DNA from: DATBHW01 sp035307385
GTDB taxonomy: Bacteria > Chloroflexota > Ktedonobacteria > Ktedonobacterales > DATBGS01
Direction: 5' to 3'
DNA length: 64,000 nucleotides
Assembly: GCA_035307385.1 (NCBI GenBank)
Contig: DATGID010000087.1
Coordinates: 186,001-250,000 of the forward strand
A model generated the notes under the pieces. It worked only from the letters and a program-made list of their open reading frames with translations. It was not told the origin of the DNA and searched no databases. Made by a program: the position numbers and the translations under genes. How positions within the stretch are numbered: position 1 is the first letter of the stretch; the number at the start of each line of letters is the position of its first letter. Positions 34,272 to 44,137 of this stretch are shown here, one piece after another.

Positions 34272-37200
34272 ATGAATGATATTTCCCAGGCGGTGGCTGC
34301 TGCCCAGCAGCTTCTTGCCAGCTTTGAAACCACCCGGCCTGAACAACGCGACCCACTTGCGGCCACGCCTATTGACGAGATAGCAGCGTGGCAAGGTGTT
34401 GCGGTGGAGCGCTTTCATCCGGCGGATGCGCCGCCGGGCACGCTGGGCTGGTTGGAGCCAGGCGAAGATTTGATCTGGCTGAGCATCTCTCTGGCTGAGC
34501 CGGTGCGGCGCTTTACCCTGGCTCATGAGTTGGGGCATTGGGTCTTGCATCGTCGGCTCGCGGGCCAGCCGAGTGGCTCGCTAAGCGGCATATTGCCCAC
34601 TGGAGCCGATCAGCCGGAGGGGTGTACCGCTGAAGATGTTGAGGCGTATGTGGATGCCGGGCTGGGAGACGATGAACTGCTGCGGCCTGGGCAATCGTAT
34701 AGCCCACGCGCCCGCCGCGAACGCGCCGCCGATGCCTTTGCCGCTGCGCTGCTCGCACCGCTTGATCGCGTGCGCTCGCTGTTCCTGGGCACGCCAGAGC
34801 GCGCGCCGCAGGACCCGGAACGCCTGGCCGCTCACTTTGGGGTGACGCTTCAGGCGCTGCTGGGGCGGTTGGCAGAACTGCTGCGCGACCAGCCAGCAAA
34901 AGACACCAAAGCGAGCGAGCTAGAAAAAGCTGCTGAGAAGCCGCCTGCGCCAGCGGCGCGCCCGTCCAGCGCGCCCAGGGCCTATGATCCCTGGCAGCAG
35001 GCTGCGATTGTGGCAACGACGCCTGCTCTGGTGGTGGCAGGCCCCGGCAGTGGCAAAACCAGCACGCTGGTGGGCCGCGTGCGCTATATGATCGAGGAGC
35101 AGGGTATCGCGCCTCAACAGATTCTGGCGCTGACGTTCTCGAACAAAGCCGCCCTGGAGATGCGCGAACGCATTGCCACCATGCTGGGAGCAACTGCCCA
35201 ATCGCCCGCCGCAGGCGCAGCCTTGCCGACGGTCAGCACGTTCCACAGCTTTTGCGCCGATCTGCTGCGGTTGTATGCGGCACAGGTGGGGCTGCGCACC
35301 GATTTTGCCTTGCTGGACTTGCCCGGCAGCTATTTTCTCTTGCGCAAGATTGCCGGGCGGCTGCCGCTGCGTCACTATGGGCATCTGAGCAACCCGGAAC
35401 TGCATTTTGCCACCCTGCTTGGGGCTATCTCGCGGGCAAAAGATGAACTGGCGGCTCCTGAAGATTATCTGCGCCTGGCTGAAGCCGCGCTGGCGGCTGC
35501 CGAGTCGGATGAGGAGCGGCTGAAGGCGGAACGAGCGCGCGAGGTGGCGCTGGTCTATCAGGTCTATCAAGAGGCGCTGGCGGCGCAGGGCGATGCTGAT
35601 TTTGGCGACCTGATTCGGCTGGCGGTGCGGTTCCTCAAGGCGAACCCAGACGCGCTGGCGGAGTTGCAAGAGCGTTATCAACATATGCTGGTTGATGAAT
35701 TCCAAGACATTAACCGCGCCAGCGGCGTGCTGCTGAAATTGCTCGCGGGCGAGCGCGCGAATATCTGGGTGGTGGGCGATCAAGACCAGGCGATCTACCG
35801 CTTTCGCGGCGCGTCCCCGGCGAATATCGGGCAGTTCCATCGCGATTACCCTGGCGCGCAGGTCTTGCCGCTGAGCCGCAACTATCGCTCGCTGGCCGAT
35901 ATTGTCGCCGCTGCGGGGGCGTTCCGTGACGCGGCCATGCGCTTTACGGCGAGCGATGAGCAAGAGCCAGAGCGTCAGAAGTCGCTGCCTGAGCAATCTG
36001 TCGCGTCGACGCGGCAAGAGGCAGTGCGCCAGCCGTCTGAGGAAACGGTCATTACGTTGGCAACGGCCCCTGATGCGCAAAGCGAGATTGCCGGGTTGGT
36101 CGCAGCGATTCAGGGACGCTACGCGCGCGGCATTCCCTATCAAGATCAGGTGATTCTCTGCCGCACCCGCGAGCACGCCCGCATGGTCATCGAGGGATTG
36201 GAGCGCGTGGGCCTGCCTGTCAGCGCTGGCGGCAGCCTGCTGGAGCAGCCAGATGTGAAGGATTTGCTGGCAATCGTGGCGCTGCTGGCCGAGCCAAGCG
36301 GGATGGGCTTGCTGCGCGCGGCGGTACAGCCCGATCATGTTATTCCGCGCGAAGATGTGCTGGCGTTGTTTGCGCACGCGCAAAGCCAGGGCATTCCAGC
36401 GGGCTTCTTGCTCTGGCAGCCCGAGCGCTTGCCGGAGTTATCGCCGCAGGGCTTTGCGGGCACGCTGCGCCTGGTAGACATTCTGGCTGGCCTGCGTACG
36501 ACGCCTGATCTGTGGACGTTGCTGGCGCAGTATGTCTTTATCTATACCTCTCAGGGACGGCGCTTGCTGCAGACGACTGACCAGGCCAGTTCCCAGCGTC
36601 TCGATCATCTGCGCGGCTTGCTCGACCTTGCTCGCCGCTTTGATGTGCAGGAGCGCGAGCGCGAGGCTGAGAGCCAGGAAGAGTTGATCGAGACCGGCAA
36701 GCGGTGGGAACGCTTTCTGGAGTATTTGCGCGTATTGATCGAACTGCGCGCCGATGATGGGGGACGCCGTGAAGCCGAGGAGGGCGATGGCGAGACGGCA
36801 GACATCGTGCGCGTGATGACAGTGCATGCCAGCAAGGGCCTGGAGTTTCCCGTGGTCTATCTGCCGCAGTTGGCGCAGCAGCGCTTTCCCGTGATCATGC
36901 GCGGCGAGTCCACGCCCATGCCGCCGGGGCTGGCCGAAGACGATGCCATCCGCAGCCGCCAGGATGCGCGCGCGGCGCATCTGCTTGATGAAGCCTGCCT
37001 CTTTTATGTCGGGGTGACCCGCGCCCGCGATGAATTGATCTTGAGCTATGCCGAGCGCTATAAAACGCGCAAGGCGTCGGCCTCGGATTTCTTGCGCCAT
37101 ATCGAGGTGGCGCCTGATGCCCGGCTGCGCCGCGTGCGTTGGGGCGAAGATGATCTGGCGCTGCTGGGTGGGAAGAACGGCGAGCGAGGCGCAGCGAATG

Positions 37201-38087
37201 GCCCTGGGCTGGGAGCAGAACAGGCCGCGCGCCCGGCTGTCCTGAGCGCTGGCGCGCTCGAAACCTATCTGCGCTGCCCGCGCCAGTATCAATATCGCTA
37301 CGTCTATGGCTTCCAGCCAATCGAGGGCGGCTATCGCCAGTTTTATGAGAGTGTTCAGCGCACCGTCCAGGTGATGCACGAGCGCCTGGCGACCAGCGCT
37401 GCGCCCGGCCAGGCGAGCCAGTCTGAAGGGAGCTCCAGCGAGCCAGCCTTCAGCCTGGAGGCAGCGCAGGAACTCTTTGCCGAGCATTGGCGTCAGTATG
37501 GACCGCTGGACCATCCCTTTGCCGACAGCTATTTTGCGCACGGGCAGCGTGTCATCGAACGCACCTGGAGCGGCCTGACCGGAACCGGTGAAGATCAAAA
37601 ATCCGCTGACGATCAAGCTGGAGAAGCGCCCCCAGATGATAAGGAGCGCCCTGCCGCGCGGCTGGCGGTGAGCAGCCGCCTTTCGCAAAAATTGCAGGCG
37701 CGGCTGGACGACCAGACCATTCAGGTGACCGTTGATCGCGTGGAAGACGAGGGACGGCTGACTGCCATTGATCGAGATCGCCCGGTGCGGCTGGTGCGTC
37801 ATCGCATGAGCGGCAAGGATGAGGAGAAGGCTGATGTGGAGGTGCGCCATGTGCTGTATGCGCTGGCACAGGAACAACGCGCGCCTGGCCGCCCATATGA
37901 GGTCTATGAACATAATCTGAGCACCGGTGCATTGGTGCCCGTCCCGCTGGAGGGCCGCGCGGCCCAGAACCGCCGCGCCGATCTGACGACGGCGCTGGCA
38001 GAAATGCGCGAACGGCACTATCCACCCAAGCCTGACCGGCACTTCTGCCCACGCTGTCCGTTCCTGATGATCTGCCCGGCTGAATAA
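34272..38087 (+). CDS. ImmA/IrrE metallopeptidase fused to a UvrD-type helicase and Fe-S nuclease-like domain
   Basis: A 1271-residue three-part protein. Residues 1-185 are an M78 peptidase: HELGH at 85-89, RERAADAFAAALLAPLDR and the AHFGVTLQALLGRL helix all match ImmA/IrrE. Residues about 235-990 form an SF1A helicase with Walker A GPGSGKT from 257, VDEFQD at 474-479, VVGDQDQAIYRFRGA, and TVHASKGLEFPVVYLP. The C-terminus resembles the PD-(D/E)XK Fe-S nuclease of AddB/RecB type: Cys1002 (YLRCPRQYQY) plus Cys1259, 1262 and 1268 in CPRCPFLMIC. The usual DYK motif appears as RHR, so the nuclease may be inactive. GGGAG lies eight bases before the start. Confidence 0.92.
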   Translation: MNDISQAVAAAQQLLASFETTRPEQRDPLAATPIDEIAAWQGVAVERFHPADAPPGTLGWLEPGEDLIWLSISLAEPVRRFTLAHELGHWVLHRRLAGQPSGSLSGILPTGADQPEGCTAEDVEAYVDAGLGDDELLRPGQSYSPRARRERAADAFAAALLAPLDRVRSLFLGTPERAPQDPERLAAHFGVTLQALLGRLAELLRDQPAKDTKASELEKAAEKPPAPAARPSSAPRAYDPWQQAAIVATTPALVVAGPGSGKTSTLVGRVRYMIEEQGIAPQQILALTFSNKAALEMRERIATMLGATAQSPAAGAALPTVSTFHSFCADLLRLYAAQVGLRTDFALLDLPGSYFLLRKIAGRLPLRHYGHLSNPELHFATLLGAISRAKDELAAPEDYLRLAEAALAAAESDEERLKAERAREVALVYQVYQEALAAQGDADFGDLIRLAVRFLKANPDALAELQERYQHMLVDEFQDINRASGVLLKLLAGERANIWVVGDQDQAIYRFRGASPANIGQFHRDYPGAQVLPLSRNYRSLADIVAAAGAFRDAAMRFTASDEQEPERQKSLPEQSVASTRQEAVRQPSEETVITLATAPDAQSEIAGLVAAIQGRYARGIPYQDQVILCRTREHARMVIEGLERVGLPVSAGGSLLEQPDVKDLLAIVALLAEPSGMGLLRAAVQPDHVIPREDVLALFAHAQSQGIPAGFLLWQPERLPELSPQGFAGTLRLVDILAGLRTTPDLWTLLAQYVFIYTSQGRRLLQTTDQASSQRLDHLRGLLDLARRFDVQEREREAESQEELIETGKRWERFLEYLRVLIELRADDGGRREAEEGDGETADIVRVMTVHASKGLEFPVVYLPQLAQQRFPVIMRGESTPMPPGLAEDDAIRSRQDARAAHLLDEACLFYVGVTRARDELILSYAERYKTRKASASDFLRHIEVAPDARLRRVRWGEDDLALLGGKNGERGAANGPGLGAEQAARPAVLSAGALETYLRCPRQYQYRYVYGFQPIEGGYRQFYESVQRTVQVMHERLATSAAPGQASQSEGSSSEPAFSLEAAQELFAEHWRQYGPLDHPFADSYFAHGQRVIERTWSGLTGTGEDQKSADDQAGEAPPDDKERPAARLAVSSRLSQKLQARLDDQTIQVTVDRVEDEGRLTAIDRDRPVRLVRHRMSGKDEEKADVEVRHVLYALAQEQRAPGRPYEVYEHNLSTGALVPVPLEGRAAQNRRADLTTALAEMRERHYPPKPDRHFCPRCPFLMICPAE

Positions 38088-38135
38088 CTGGAACTCAGGC
38101 CGTATCACTCGTAAAGCTGTAGAGTAAGGAGAAGC

Positions 38136-39098
38136 ATGTCAATGGTGACGCTTGAAGATGTCCTTGAGGCGCAGCGTGTTATCGCTGGCCGACTGCATCG
38201 CACGCCCCTGCTTTCTGCGCAGGCGCTGGGCGCGATGGCCCAGCCGCCGGTCAATCTCTTCGTGAAGGCGGAGCTGCTGCAAAAAACGGGCGCGTTCAAG
38301 GTGCGCGGCGCGCTGAATAAGCTGGCCGGGCTGAGCGCGGAGCAGAAACAGCGCGGCCTCATCACCGTTTCGGCGGGTAATCATGCCCAGGCGGTGGCCT
38401 GGAGCGCCGCCGCCGAGCACGTGCCCGCAACCGTGGTCATGGCGGAAACGGCGGTGCGCAGCAAGGTAAACGCGACGCGCGGCTATGGCGCGGAGGTCAT
38501 CCTCTTTGGCACCAGCATGTCTGGCATCTTCGATCACGCCCACCAGCTTGAGCGCGAACGTGGCTTGCTCTTTATTCCTCCCTTCGACGACCCGCGCATT
38601 GTTGCCGGGCAGGGCACGGTTGGCCTGGAGATTCTGGAAGATTTACCCGATCCTGACCTGGTGATTATCCCCTGCGGCGGTGGTGGTCTCTGTTCTGGCG
38701 TGGCGACGGCGATCAAAGAGAAACGGCCTCAGACGCGGGTGGTGATTGTTGAGCCGGAGGGCGCGCCAACCATGCGCCGGTCATTGGATGCGGGCAAGCC
38801 CGTGGCGCTGGAGAAGATCGATACGATTGCCGATGGGCTGACAGCACCGTTCACCAGCGAGCTAACGCTTGCGCTGACCCGCCGCTATGTCGATGACGCG
38901 GTGCTGGTTTCCGATGCTGAGATTGCCCAGGCGATGGGCCTGATTCTGGAACGCTGCAAGCTGCTGGCCGAGCCTGCTGCCGCAGCCAGTGTGGCGGCCC
39001 TGCTGACGGGCAAAGTGCGCGCCGCCGAGGGGGCAAAAGTGGTTGCCATCCTCAGCGGCGGGAATGTCGACCGCGAGCGCCTGAAACAGCTTTTATGA
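38136..39098 (+). CDS. Threonine/serine dehydratase
   Basis: A 320-residue PLP enzyme of the biosynthetic/catabolic threonine dehydratase group, which turns threonine into 2-oxobutanoate and ammonia. The Schiff-base Lys55 lies in KTGAFKVRGA, SAGNHAQAVA is the substrate loop and PCGGGGLCSG binds the cofactor phosphate. There is no C-terminal ACT-like domain, so the enzyme is like TdcB or serine racemase rather than the regulated IlvA. AAGGAG is four bases before the ATG. It follows the helicase fusion by 48 bases and converges on the M16 peptidase gene 13 bases downstream. Confidence 0.9.
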   Translation: MSMVTLEDVLEAQRVIAGRLHRTPLLSAQALGAMAQPPVNLFVKAELLQKTGAFKVRGALNKLAGLSAEQKQRGLITVSAGNHAQAVAWSAAAEHVPATVVMAETAVRSKVNATRGYGAEVILFGTSMSGIFDHAHQLERERGLLFIPPFDDPRIVAGQGTVGLEILEDLPDPDLVIIPCGGGGLCSGVATAIKEKRPQTRVVIVEPEGAPTMRRSLDAGKPVALEKIDTIADGLTAPFTSELTLALTRRYVDDAVLVSDAEIAQAMGLILERCKLLAEPAAAASVAALLTGKVRAAEGAKVVAILSGGNVDRERLKQLL

Positions 39099-39111
39099 GC
39101 GCGACAAGTTA

Positions 39112-40404
39112 TCAGAGTTCCATCCCATGCTCGTCGAGTGGGCCGTAGGCGGTGACGACCAGCTTTTCCAAAATGGGGAAGCGCGCGAGCGTTTGCTGCA
39201 CTTTCTCCGTAGTCACCACTTCCACATCGGCCACCTCTTCTTCGGTTGACTTGAGCTTGCCTTCCGAGAGCCAGGTAGCGGGCAATGACTGCATGCGGCT
39301 GGTGGTGTGCTCAGCGCTGAGCACGATCTGGCTGATTAGTTTGTCCTTGGCGCGCCGCAGTTCGTCTTCGTGGACGCCCTCTTTCACCAGCGTCTTGAGT
39401 TCGGTTTGCATCAGGCGCAGCACTTCGGGCGCGTTGGTGGGGCTGGTGGTGGCATACAGTTCCACCAGTCCGGTGCCATGAAAGGACATCAGACCGGCCA
39501 CTGCCGCTTCGGCCAGCCCTTTCTGATGGATGTTCCAGAACATCCGCGAGCCAGAGCCATCGCCTAGCACCATGCATGCCAGTTCCATCGCGTAATAATC
39601 CGGGTCTTCCAGCGCCAGCGAAGGGAAGGCCATCAGAATCTGCTCCTGTTGCAGCTTTTCTTTGGTGCAGACCGCCGTCGCCGATGCGGCGGGAGCGTAT
39701 GGCTGGGCGACACGCCCGGCTTCGCCGCTTTGCCAGCCTGAGCAGTAGCGTTCGGCCAGTTCCAGCACCTGTTCCCACTGGAAATTGCCTGCCACCGTCA
39801 GAATCAGATTGTTGGCGCTGTAGCGCTGCCGCCAGTAGTCGCGCATCCATTCGACATCCATTGCCCCGATGCTCTCGCGCGACCCCAACACCTCGCGGCC
39901 CAGCGGGTTCTGATCGAAGTAATGCTTCATCAGCCAGCGATATGCCTGGCGCGAGGGCACTTCCTCTGAGCGGGCAATCTCCTCGATAATGACGCCGCGC
40001 TCGGTGCTAAACTCGTCGGCATCCAGTTTGGGCTGCATCATATCGGCTAGAAGCTCGATGGCGGGGGCCAGATTTTCGCCCAGGATGCGCGCGTAATAGA
40101 AGGTTTGCTCCAGGGAGGTAAAGGCATTAAACTCCGCGCCGATATTGTTGAACGCCAGGCTAATATCTTCGGCGGAGCGCTTCGCCGTGCCCTTGAAGAC
40201 CATATGCTCCAGGAAATGCGAGACGCCGAAAAGGCGAGGGTCGGCTTCGTCGCGCGCGCCTGTGCGCACGTGAAAGGCCACAGCCACCGACTCGAAATCG
40301 GGCATGTGTTCGGCCAATATCTGCAAGCCGTTCGGCAGCCGGTGGGTGTAAAAGCGGCTGCCGTTGCCGTTGCTCTGCGTTGCCTGTGAGCTTGAGCTAG
40401 TCAT
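39112..40404 (-). CDS. M16-family zinc peptidase
   Basis: A 430-residue processing-peptidase-like protein. The inverted zinc motif HFLEH is at 63-67, with the third ligand Glu further down in RGVIIEEIARSEE. The second half is the inactive-type M16 domain, as in mitochondrial MPP-beta and bacterial PqqL-type enzymes. The ATG at 40404 is used because AAAGGG lies eight bases upstream; a longer frame upstream has no ribosome site. No signal peptide is visible, so it is probably cytosolic. It faces a divergent histidine-kinase gene. Confidence 0.92.
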   Translation of the reverse strand: MTSSSSQATQSNGNGSRFYTHRLPNGLQILAEHMPDFESVAVAFHVRTGARDEADPRLFGVSHFLEHMVFKGTAKRSAEDISLAFNNIGAEFNAFTSLEQTFYYARILGENLAPAIELLADMMQPKLDADEFSTERGVIIEEIARSEEVPSRQAYRWLMKHYFDQNPLGREVLGSRESIGAMDVEWMRDYWRQRYSANNLILTVAGNFQWEQVLELAERYCSGWQSGEAGRVAQPYAPAASATAVCTKEKLQQEQILMAFPSLALEDPDYYAMELACMVLGDGSGSRMFWNIHQKGLAEAAVAGLMSFHGTGLVELYATTSPTNAPEVLRLMQTELKTLVKEGVHEDELRRAKDKLISQIVLSAEHTTSRMQSLPATWLSEGKLKSTEEEVADVEVVTTEKVQQTLARFPILEKLVVTAYGPLDEHGMEL

Positions 40405-40719
40405 GAGTGCAACCCTTTCTTGGGGGACCACGGCGGCGAGATGCCTGGGATGCGTGCGCCGCGCATAGGAAAACAGCGAGTATAGCCCAGCCATTGCTGA
40501 CAATCGCTGGCGGAGATTTGTCTCATCATAGCCCGTGCCGGATGGCTCTGTCAAACGACACTCCGTTGCCCGCCTTGCGTCAACGCTGCCGCTGTGTTAT
40601 GCTGCCTCCATTGCCGCGTGGGGTCGTCCAATGCGAGAGAGGTTTGCGCGGGAAGTGTGGTTATGCTGGGCGATCTTCCTGGGTGTGGGCCGAGTCTATG
40701 GTTGGAAGGAGCATGTTTG
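40405..40719. other. Divergent intergenic region, M16 peptidase / GAF kinase
   Basis: About 315 bp without a gene. It carries the kinase promoter at 40575-40603 and, on the minus strand, a possible TATACT -10 near 40480 for the peptidase. Confidence 0.5.
40575..40603 (+). promoter_or_regulatory. Promoter of the GAF histidine kinase
   Basis: TTGCGT at 40575-40580, a 17-bp spacer and TATGCT at 40598-40603, extended by a TG. Confidence 0.5.
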
Positions 40720-43593
40720 ATGAATCAACCCCCCGATGGCTCGCCAGCTTCTTCACTGCATTCGATGGCACTTTTCTCGCCGACAGCCCCGGCGGTAGAG
40801 GGAGCAGGTGTGGCTGGGGCAGCCCCTGGCTATCGCCGGGCTGGTTTGCGCCGGGTGGGTCTTTCCGCCATCTCCAAGGATGGTCTGGAGTTTTCGGCTG
40901 GCTTGAAAAGCCTGGATTTTCCGGCGAACCCTGAACTCTACACGCGCGCCTTAAACGCAGCGATTGAGATGCTGCATGCTGATGGTGGTGTGCTGGCAAT
41001 GCTCGACCCAACAGGTCAGCGCTTGCTCATTCGCCAGGAGCGGGTCATCGGGGTGCTGGAAGCAAACTATACGGCGCTGGCAATGTTAGGGAATCCAACA
41101 CAACCAGGGAGCAAATCCAGAGAAGGCCCTGCCTCGCCTGAGCTAGAAAAGACCCGTCCACTGCCTGCGGTGCCAACGGCTGCCAAGACCCCCAGCAAGC
41201 CCCTCACGCAGATGCCTGCCTCCGTTGAGGGCGAAGAGGAGAGCGCCGAGGATGTGCTGGGCCTTGCGTCTGCTGGCGTTACGGAAGCGCAGGCGCGGGG
41301 ATATGCCTGGGGAGCAGGCTTCCTGGGACATGTCTGGAAAATGAACCAGGCGCTTCTTCTTTCCAATGAGAAATGCCGCGAACTTCCCCGCGACGAAACC
41401 ACGCCGCCCGATCAAGACCTGGCCTGGCATATCGGCGCGCCCATCCGCGTGCTTGACCCGCTGCTCCCTTTTGCCATTGATGAACCCGCCTCGGTGGTGG
41501 GCGTGATTGCCGTTGCCTTTCGCGATAAGCACTGGTCGCCGCCCAAGCGCTATATGGAGATGCTGCAACTGCATGCGGACCGCGTGGCGCTGGCGCTGCA
41601 AACGGCCTGGCTGGAAGAGACACGGCATCGCCAGGCAAAGTTTCTCCGCTTACTGCATGATGTGACGCTGCATTTTTCGACGACGCTCGATCAAGAACAA
41701 CTGTTTGTCGAACTGCATCAGTTGGTCAGCGCGGTGCTGGGCACTACTTCTTTTACAATTATGCTCTATCATCGCGACCACGACAAAGAGGAAGTTGAAT
41801 TTGCCTATACCGCGGAACGTCTCGCGCCAGAGGTCGCCGCGTCGGCGAAGCATCGCACGGTGAAAGAAAAGCACATGCCTGCCTGGTGGAAGAAGGTGAA
41901 AGATGGCACGATTGTGACCATCGCGACGCCTGAAGAGCGGCAGGAATATGCGAAGGCGCTGCACGTGGGCTGGCTGGCCGATGAAGCGTATGAAGCGATG
42001 CTGATCGTGCCGCTGCTGACCCGCACGCGCGAGCATATTATTGGCGCGCTGGGGGTGGCAAGCAATCATCCACGTTCCTACACGCACGAGCAGATCGAGA
42101 TGCTGGAAACGATTGCGCACACGGCTGCGTTCGCTTTTGAAAACGCAGACCTCTATGATCGGAGCAAAAGCTCGCTGGAACAGGCCAGAAACCGCAAGCG
42201 CCAGGTTGCGGCGCTGAACAATGCCGTCAACACCCTCAACGCCAGCTTAAATGTTGATGAGATTTTGAAAAAGCTGGTTAAACAGGCTAACCTCCTGACG
42301 GCGGCCCAGCTTTGCACCGTCCTCCTCTATGAGGAAGATGGCAAAACGTTGGTGGCGCGGGCCTCCAATGCAAGCGAAACGCGCTTGCTCGAGTGGGGGC
42401 TGACAGCGCTAGAGGATTTTCGCATCCAGCCAACGGACGATATGATGAAACAGCTTCGCAATGGGGAAACCGTCGTGCTTAATGACCTGGAAGCAGAGCG
42501 CGCTTCCGAAACGCCAGAGGGCGAATTCTATCGTCACTACGAGGCGCATTCGGTCTTGTTGGTTCCGATCCAGCGGCAGGGAACGCTTCAGGGGCTGCTG
42601 GTTGTCTATACGCCTGGCAAGCGCCATCTCTTCCAGCCAGATGAGATTTCCTTGCTGGAGGGGCTGGCCGGGCAGGCGGCGGTGGCTATTCACAATGCTC
42701 AGTTGTATATGGACCTGGAAAGGGCGTACGAGCAGCAAAAAGAACTGGATCATCTGAAGGATGATTTTATTGTGACGGCTTCGCATGAGTTTCGCACTCC
42801 GCTGAGCGCGATTCATGGCTATGCCTCATTGCTCCAGCGCCACAGCGCCAAGCTGACGACAGACCAGGCGCGCCGCTTTTCCACCGAAATTACGCGCGCT
42901 GCCCAGCAACTTGTGGGCATGGTGACCACCCTGATGGATGCCTCGCGGTTGGATTCGCGCAAGCTGTTGCTCAGTCCTCAGTCGGTTGAGGTGCGTTCGC
43001 TGGCCGAGAGCGCGCTGGCCCTGGTCCAGCCAGATATTCAGCAGCCGATCCATATGGAGATTCCCGCCGACCTCTGGGTCCATGCTGATCCTGATCGACT
43101 GCGCCAGGTGATGACCAACCTGCTGACGAATGCCGGAAAATATTCTCCCCCTACGAGTCCTATTGATTTTATTGCTCGCGTGGAGGAGCGCTTTACCTTG
43201 CCGGACGTGCCGCCGACGGGTAAGACTGGCGGCCTGACGAGTGGGGGAATAGATGCCAACGGCGCGCCCGGGGCGGGCAGCGCCGCCGCGCAGACGGAGC
43301 CGTCGGCCTATCTGATTGTCAGCGTGGTTGATCGCGGTGATGGTATCACACCAGAAGATCAGAAAAAGTTGTTTCAGAAGTTTGTCCGGCTGCAACGCTC
43401 GTTGACGACTCCGGTGCGCGGGACAGGGTTGGGGCTGTATATTTGCCGCCAGTATTTGAGCGCGATGGGGGGTGCGATCTGGGTAGAAAGCGCGGTCGGT
43501 GAGGGGTCGACGTTTCACTTTGCGCTGCCGCTGGTGCCGCCCCCGGCTGAGATGGCTGGCAATGGGAAAAGTCCATTTACCCCACATGGGTGA
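40720..43593 (+). CDS. Histidine kinase with three GAF domains
   Basis: A 957-residue soluble sensor kinase. Three GAF-type domains follow one another (about 60-300, 304-475 and 492-665); the first is interrupted by a Pro/Ser/Glu-rich insert. Next come HisKA with phosphoacceptor His689 (TASHEFRTPLSA) and HATPase (DRGDGI, GTGLGLYICRQYLSAMGG). No membrane helix is seen. GAF domains bind small ligands, cyclic nucleotides or tetrapyrroles; no bilin Cys motif was noticed. AAGGAG lies eight bases before the ATG. A receiver gene follows 88 bases downstream, its probable partner. Confidence 0.93.
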   Translation: MNQPPDGSPASSLHSMALFSPTAPAVEGAGVAGAAPGYRRAGLRRVGLSAISKDGLEFSAGLKSLDFPANPELYTRALNAAIEMLHADGGVLAMLDPTGQRLLIRQERVIGVLEANYTALAMLGNPTQPGSKSREGPASPELEKTRPLPAVPTAAKTPSKPLTQMPASVEGEEESAEDVLGLASAGVTEAQARGYAWGAGFLGHVWKMNQALLLSNEKCRELPRDETTPPDQDLAWHIGAPIRVLDPLLPFAIDEPASVVGVIAVAFRDKHWSPPKRYMEMLQLHADRVALALQTAWLEETRHRQAKFLRLLHDVTLHFSTTLDQEQLFVELHQLVSAVLGTTSFTIMLYHRDHDKEEVEFAYTAERLAPEVAASAKHRTVKEKHMPAWWKKVKDGTIVTIATPEERQEYAKALHVGWLADEAYEAMLIVPLLTRTREHIIGALGVASNHPRSYTHEQIEMLETIAHTAAFAFENADLYDRSKSSLEQARNRKRQVAALNNAVNTLNASLNVDEILKKLVKQANLLTAAQLCTVLLYEEDGKTLVARASNASETRLLEWGLTALEDFRIQPTDDMMKQLRNGETVVLNDLEAERASETPEGEFYRHYEAHSVLLVPIQRQGTLQGLLVVYTPGKRHLFQPDEISLLEGLAGQAAVAIHNAQLYMDLERAYEQQKELDHLKDDFIVTASHEFRTPLSAIHGYASLLQRHSAKLTTDQARRFSTEITRAAQQLVGMVTTLMDASRLDSRKLLLSPQSVEVRSLAESALALVQPDIQQPIHMEIPADLWVHADPDRLRQVMTNLLTNAGKYSPPTSPIDFIARVEERFTLPDVPPTGKTGGLTSGGIDANGAPGAGSAAAQTEPSAYLIVSVVDRGDGITPEDQKKLFQKFVRLQRSLTTPVRGTGLGLYICRQYLSAMGGAIWVESAVGEGSTFHFALPLVPPPAEMAGNGKSPFTPHG

Positions 43594-43681
43594 AGATTAT
43601 ACACCTTGTTCGTTGTACACAGCGTGGTATTCCTGATATACCTGGAAAAATACTCGTTGTGTGGGTCAAGGGGGAGCAATT

Positions 43682-44098
43682 ATGCAAATTGTTCACAGCG
43701 CAGCCTCTGACCAGACGGAGGCTGACGAAACGCCCAGGGTGTTGATTGTGGATGATGATGCGGCTATTCGTAAGATGCTGGTGGATGTGCTCTCATTGGA
43801 AGGATTCCACACGGAAACAGCCCGCGATGGGCGCGAGGCGCTGGCCGTGTTAGAGGATGGCCGAAAACGCATTATGCTGCTGGATTTGATGATGCCCATT
43901 ATGGATGGATGGGAAGTCTGCCGTCACCTGGCCGTGCGCCCGGCGCTGCGACAGCACCTCTCGATTATCCTGATGTCGGCGGGGGAAAAGTTGGAGCAGG
44001 CGCGTGACCTCCAGGTGGAAGGCTATCTTGCCAAGCCCTTTGATGTCGATCATCTGTTGGAGTGCCTGAATCCGTTTGTGACGGACGCCCAATCCTAG
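43682..44098 (+). CDS. Single-domain response regulator
   Basis: A 138-residue receiver protein without output domain. The acidic pocket is VDDD at 23-26, the phosphoacceptor Asp68 lies in LLDLMMP, and LMSAGE and YLAKPFD carry the switch and Lys residues. GGGGGAG stands five bases before the ATG. It follows the GAF kinase gene on the same strand and ends at a strong hairpin, so the two form a phosphotransfer pair; further output must come by contact with other proteins. Confidence 0.92.
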   Translation: MQIVHSAASDQTEADETPRVLIVDDDAAIRKMLVDVLSLEGFHTETARDGREALAVLEDGRKRIMLLDLMMPIMDGWEVCRHLAVRPALRQHLSIILMSAGEKLEQARDLQVEGYLAKPFDVDHLLECLNPFVTDAQS

Positions 44099-44137
44099 TA
44101 AAAGGAGCGCAGGGAAATTTTCTCTACGCTCCTTTTA
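44099..44137. terminator. Bidirectional terminator between receiver and membrane-protein genes
   Basis: Perfect 11-bp arms TAAAAGGAGCG (44099-44109) and CGCTCCTTTTA (44127-44137). A/T runs at both ends let it stop convergent transcripts; its right arm contains the stop codon of the minus-strand gene. Confidence 0.8.

Noticed and set aside
36438..38108. Minus-strand frame of 556 codons over the helicase fusion
   Set aside because: It is antisense to the helicase and nuclease-like domains and shows no motif of its own.
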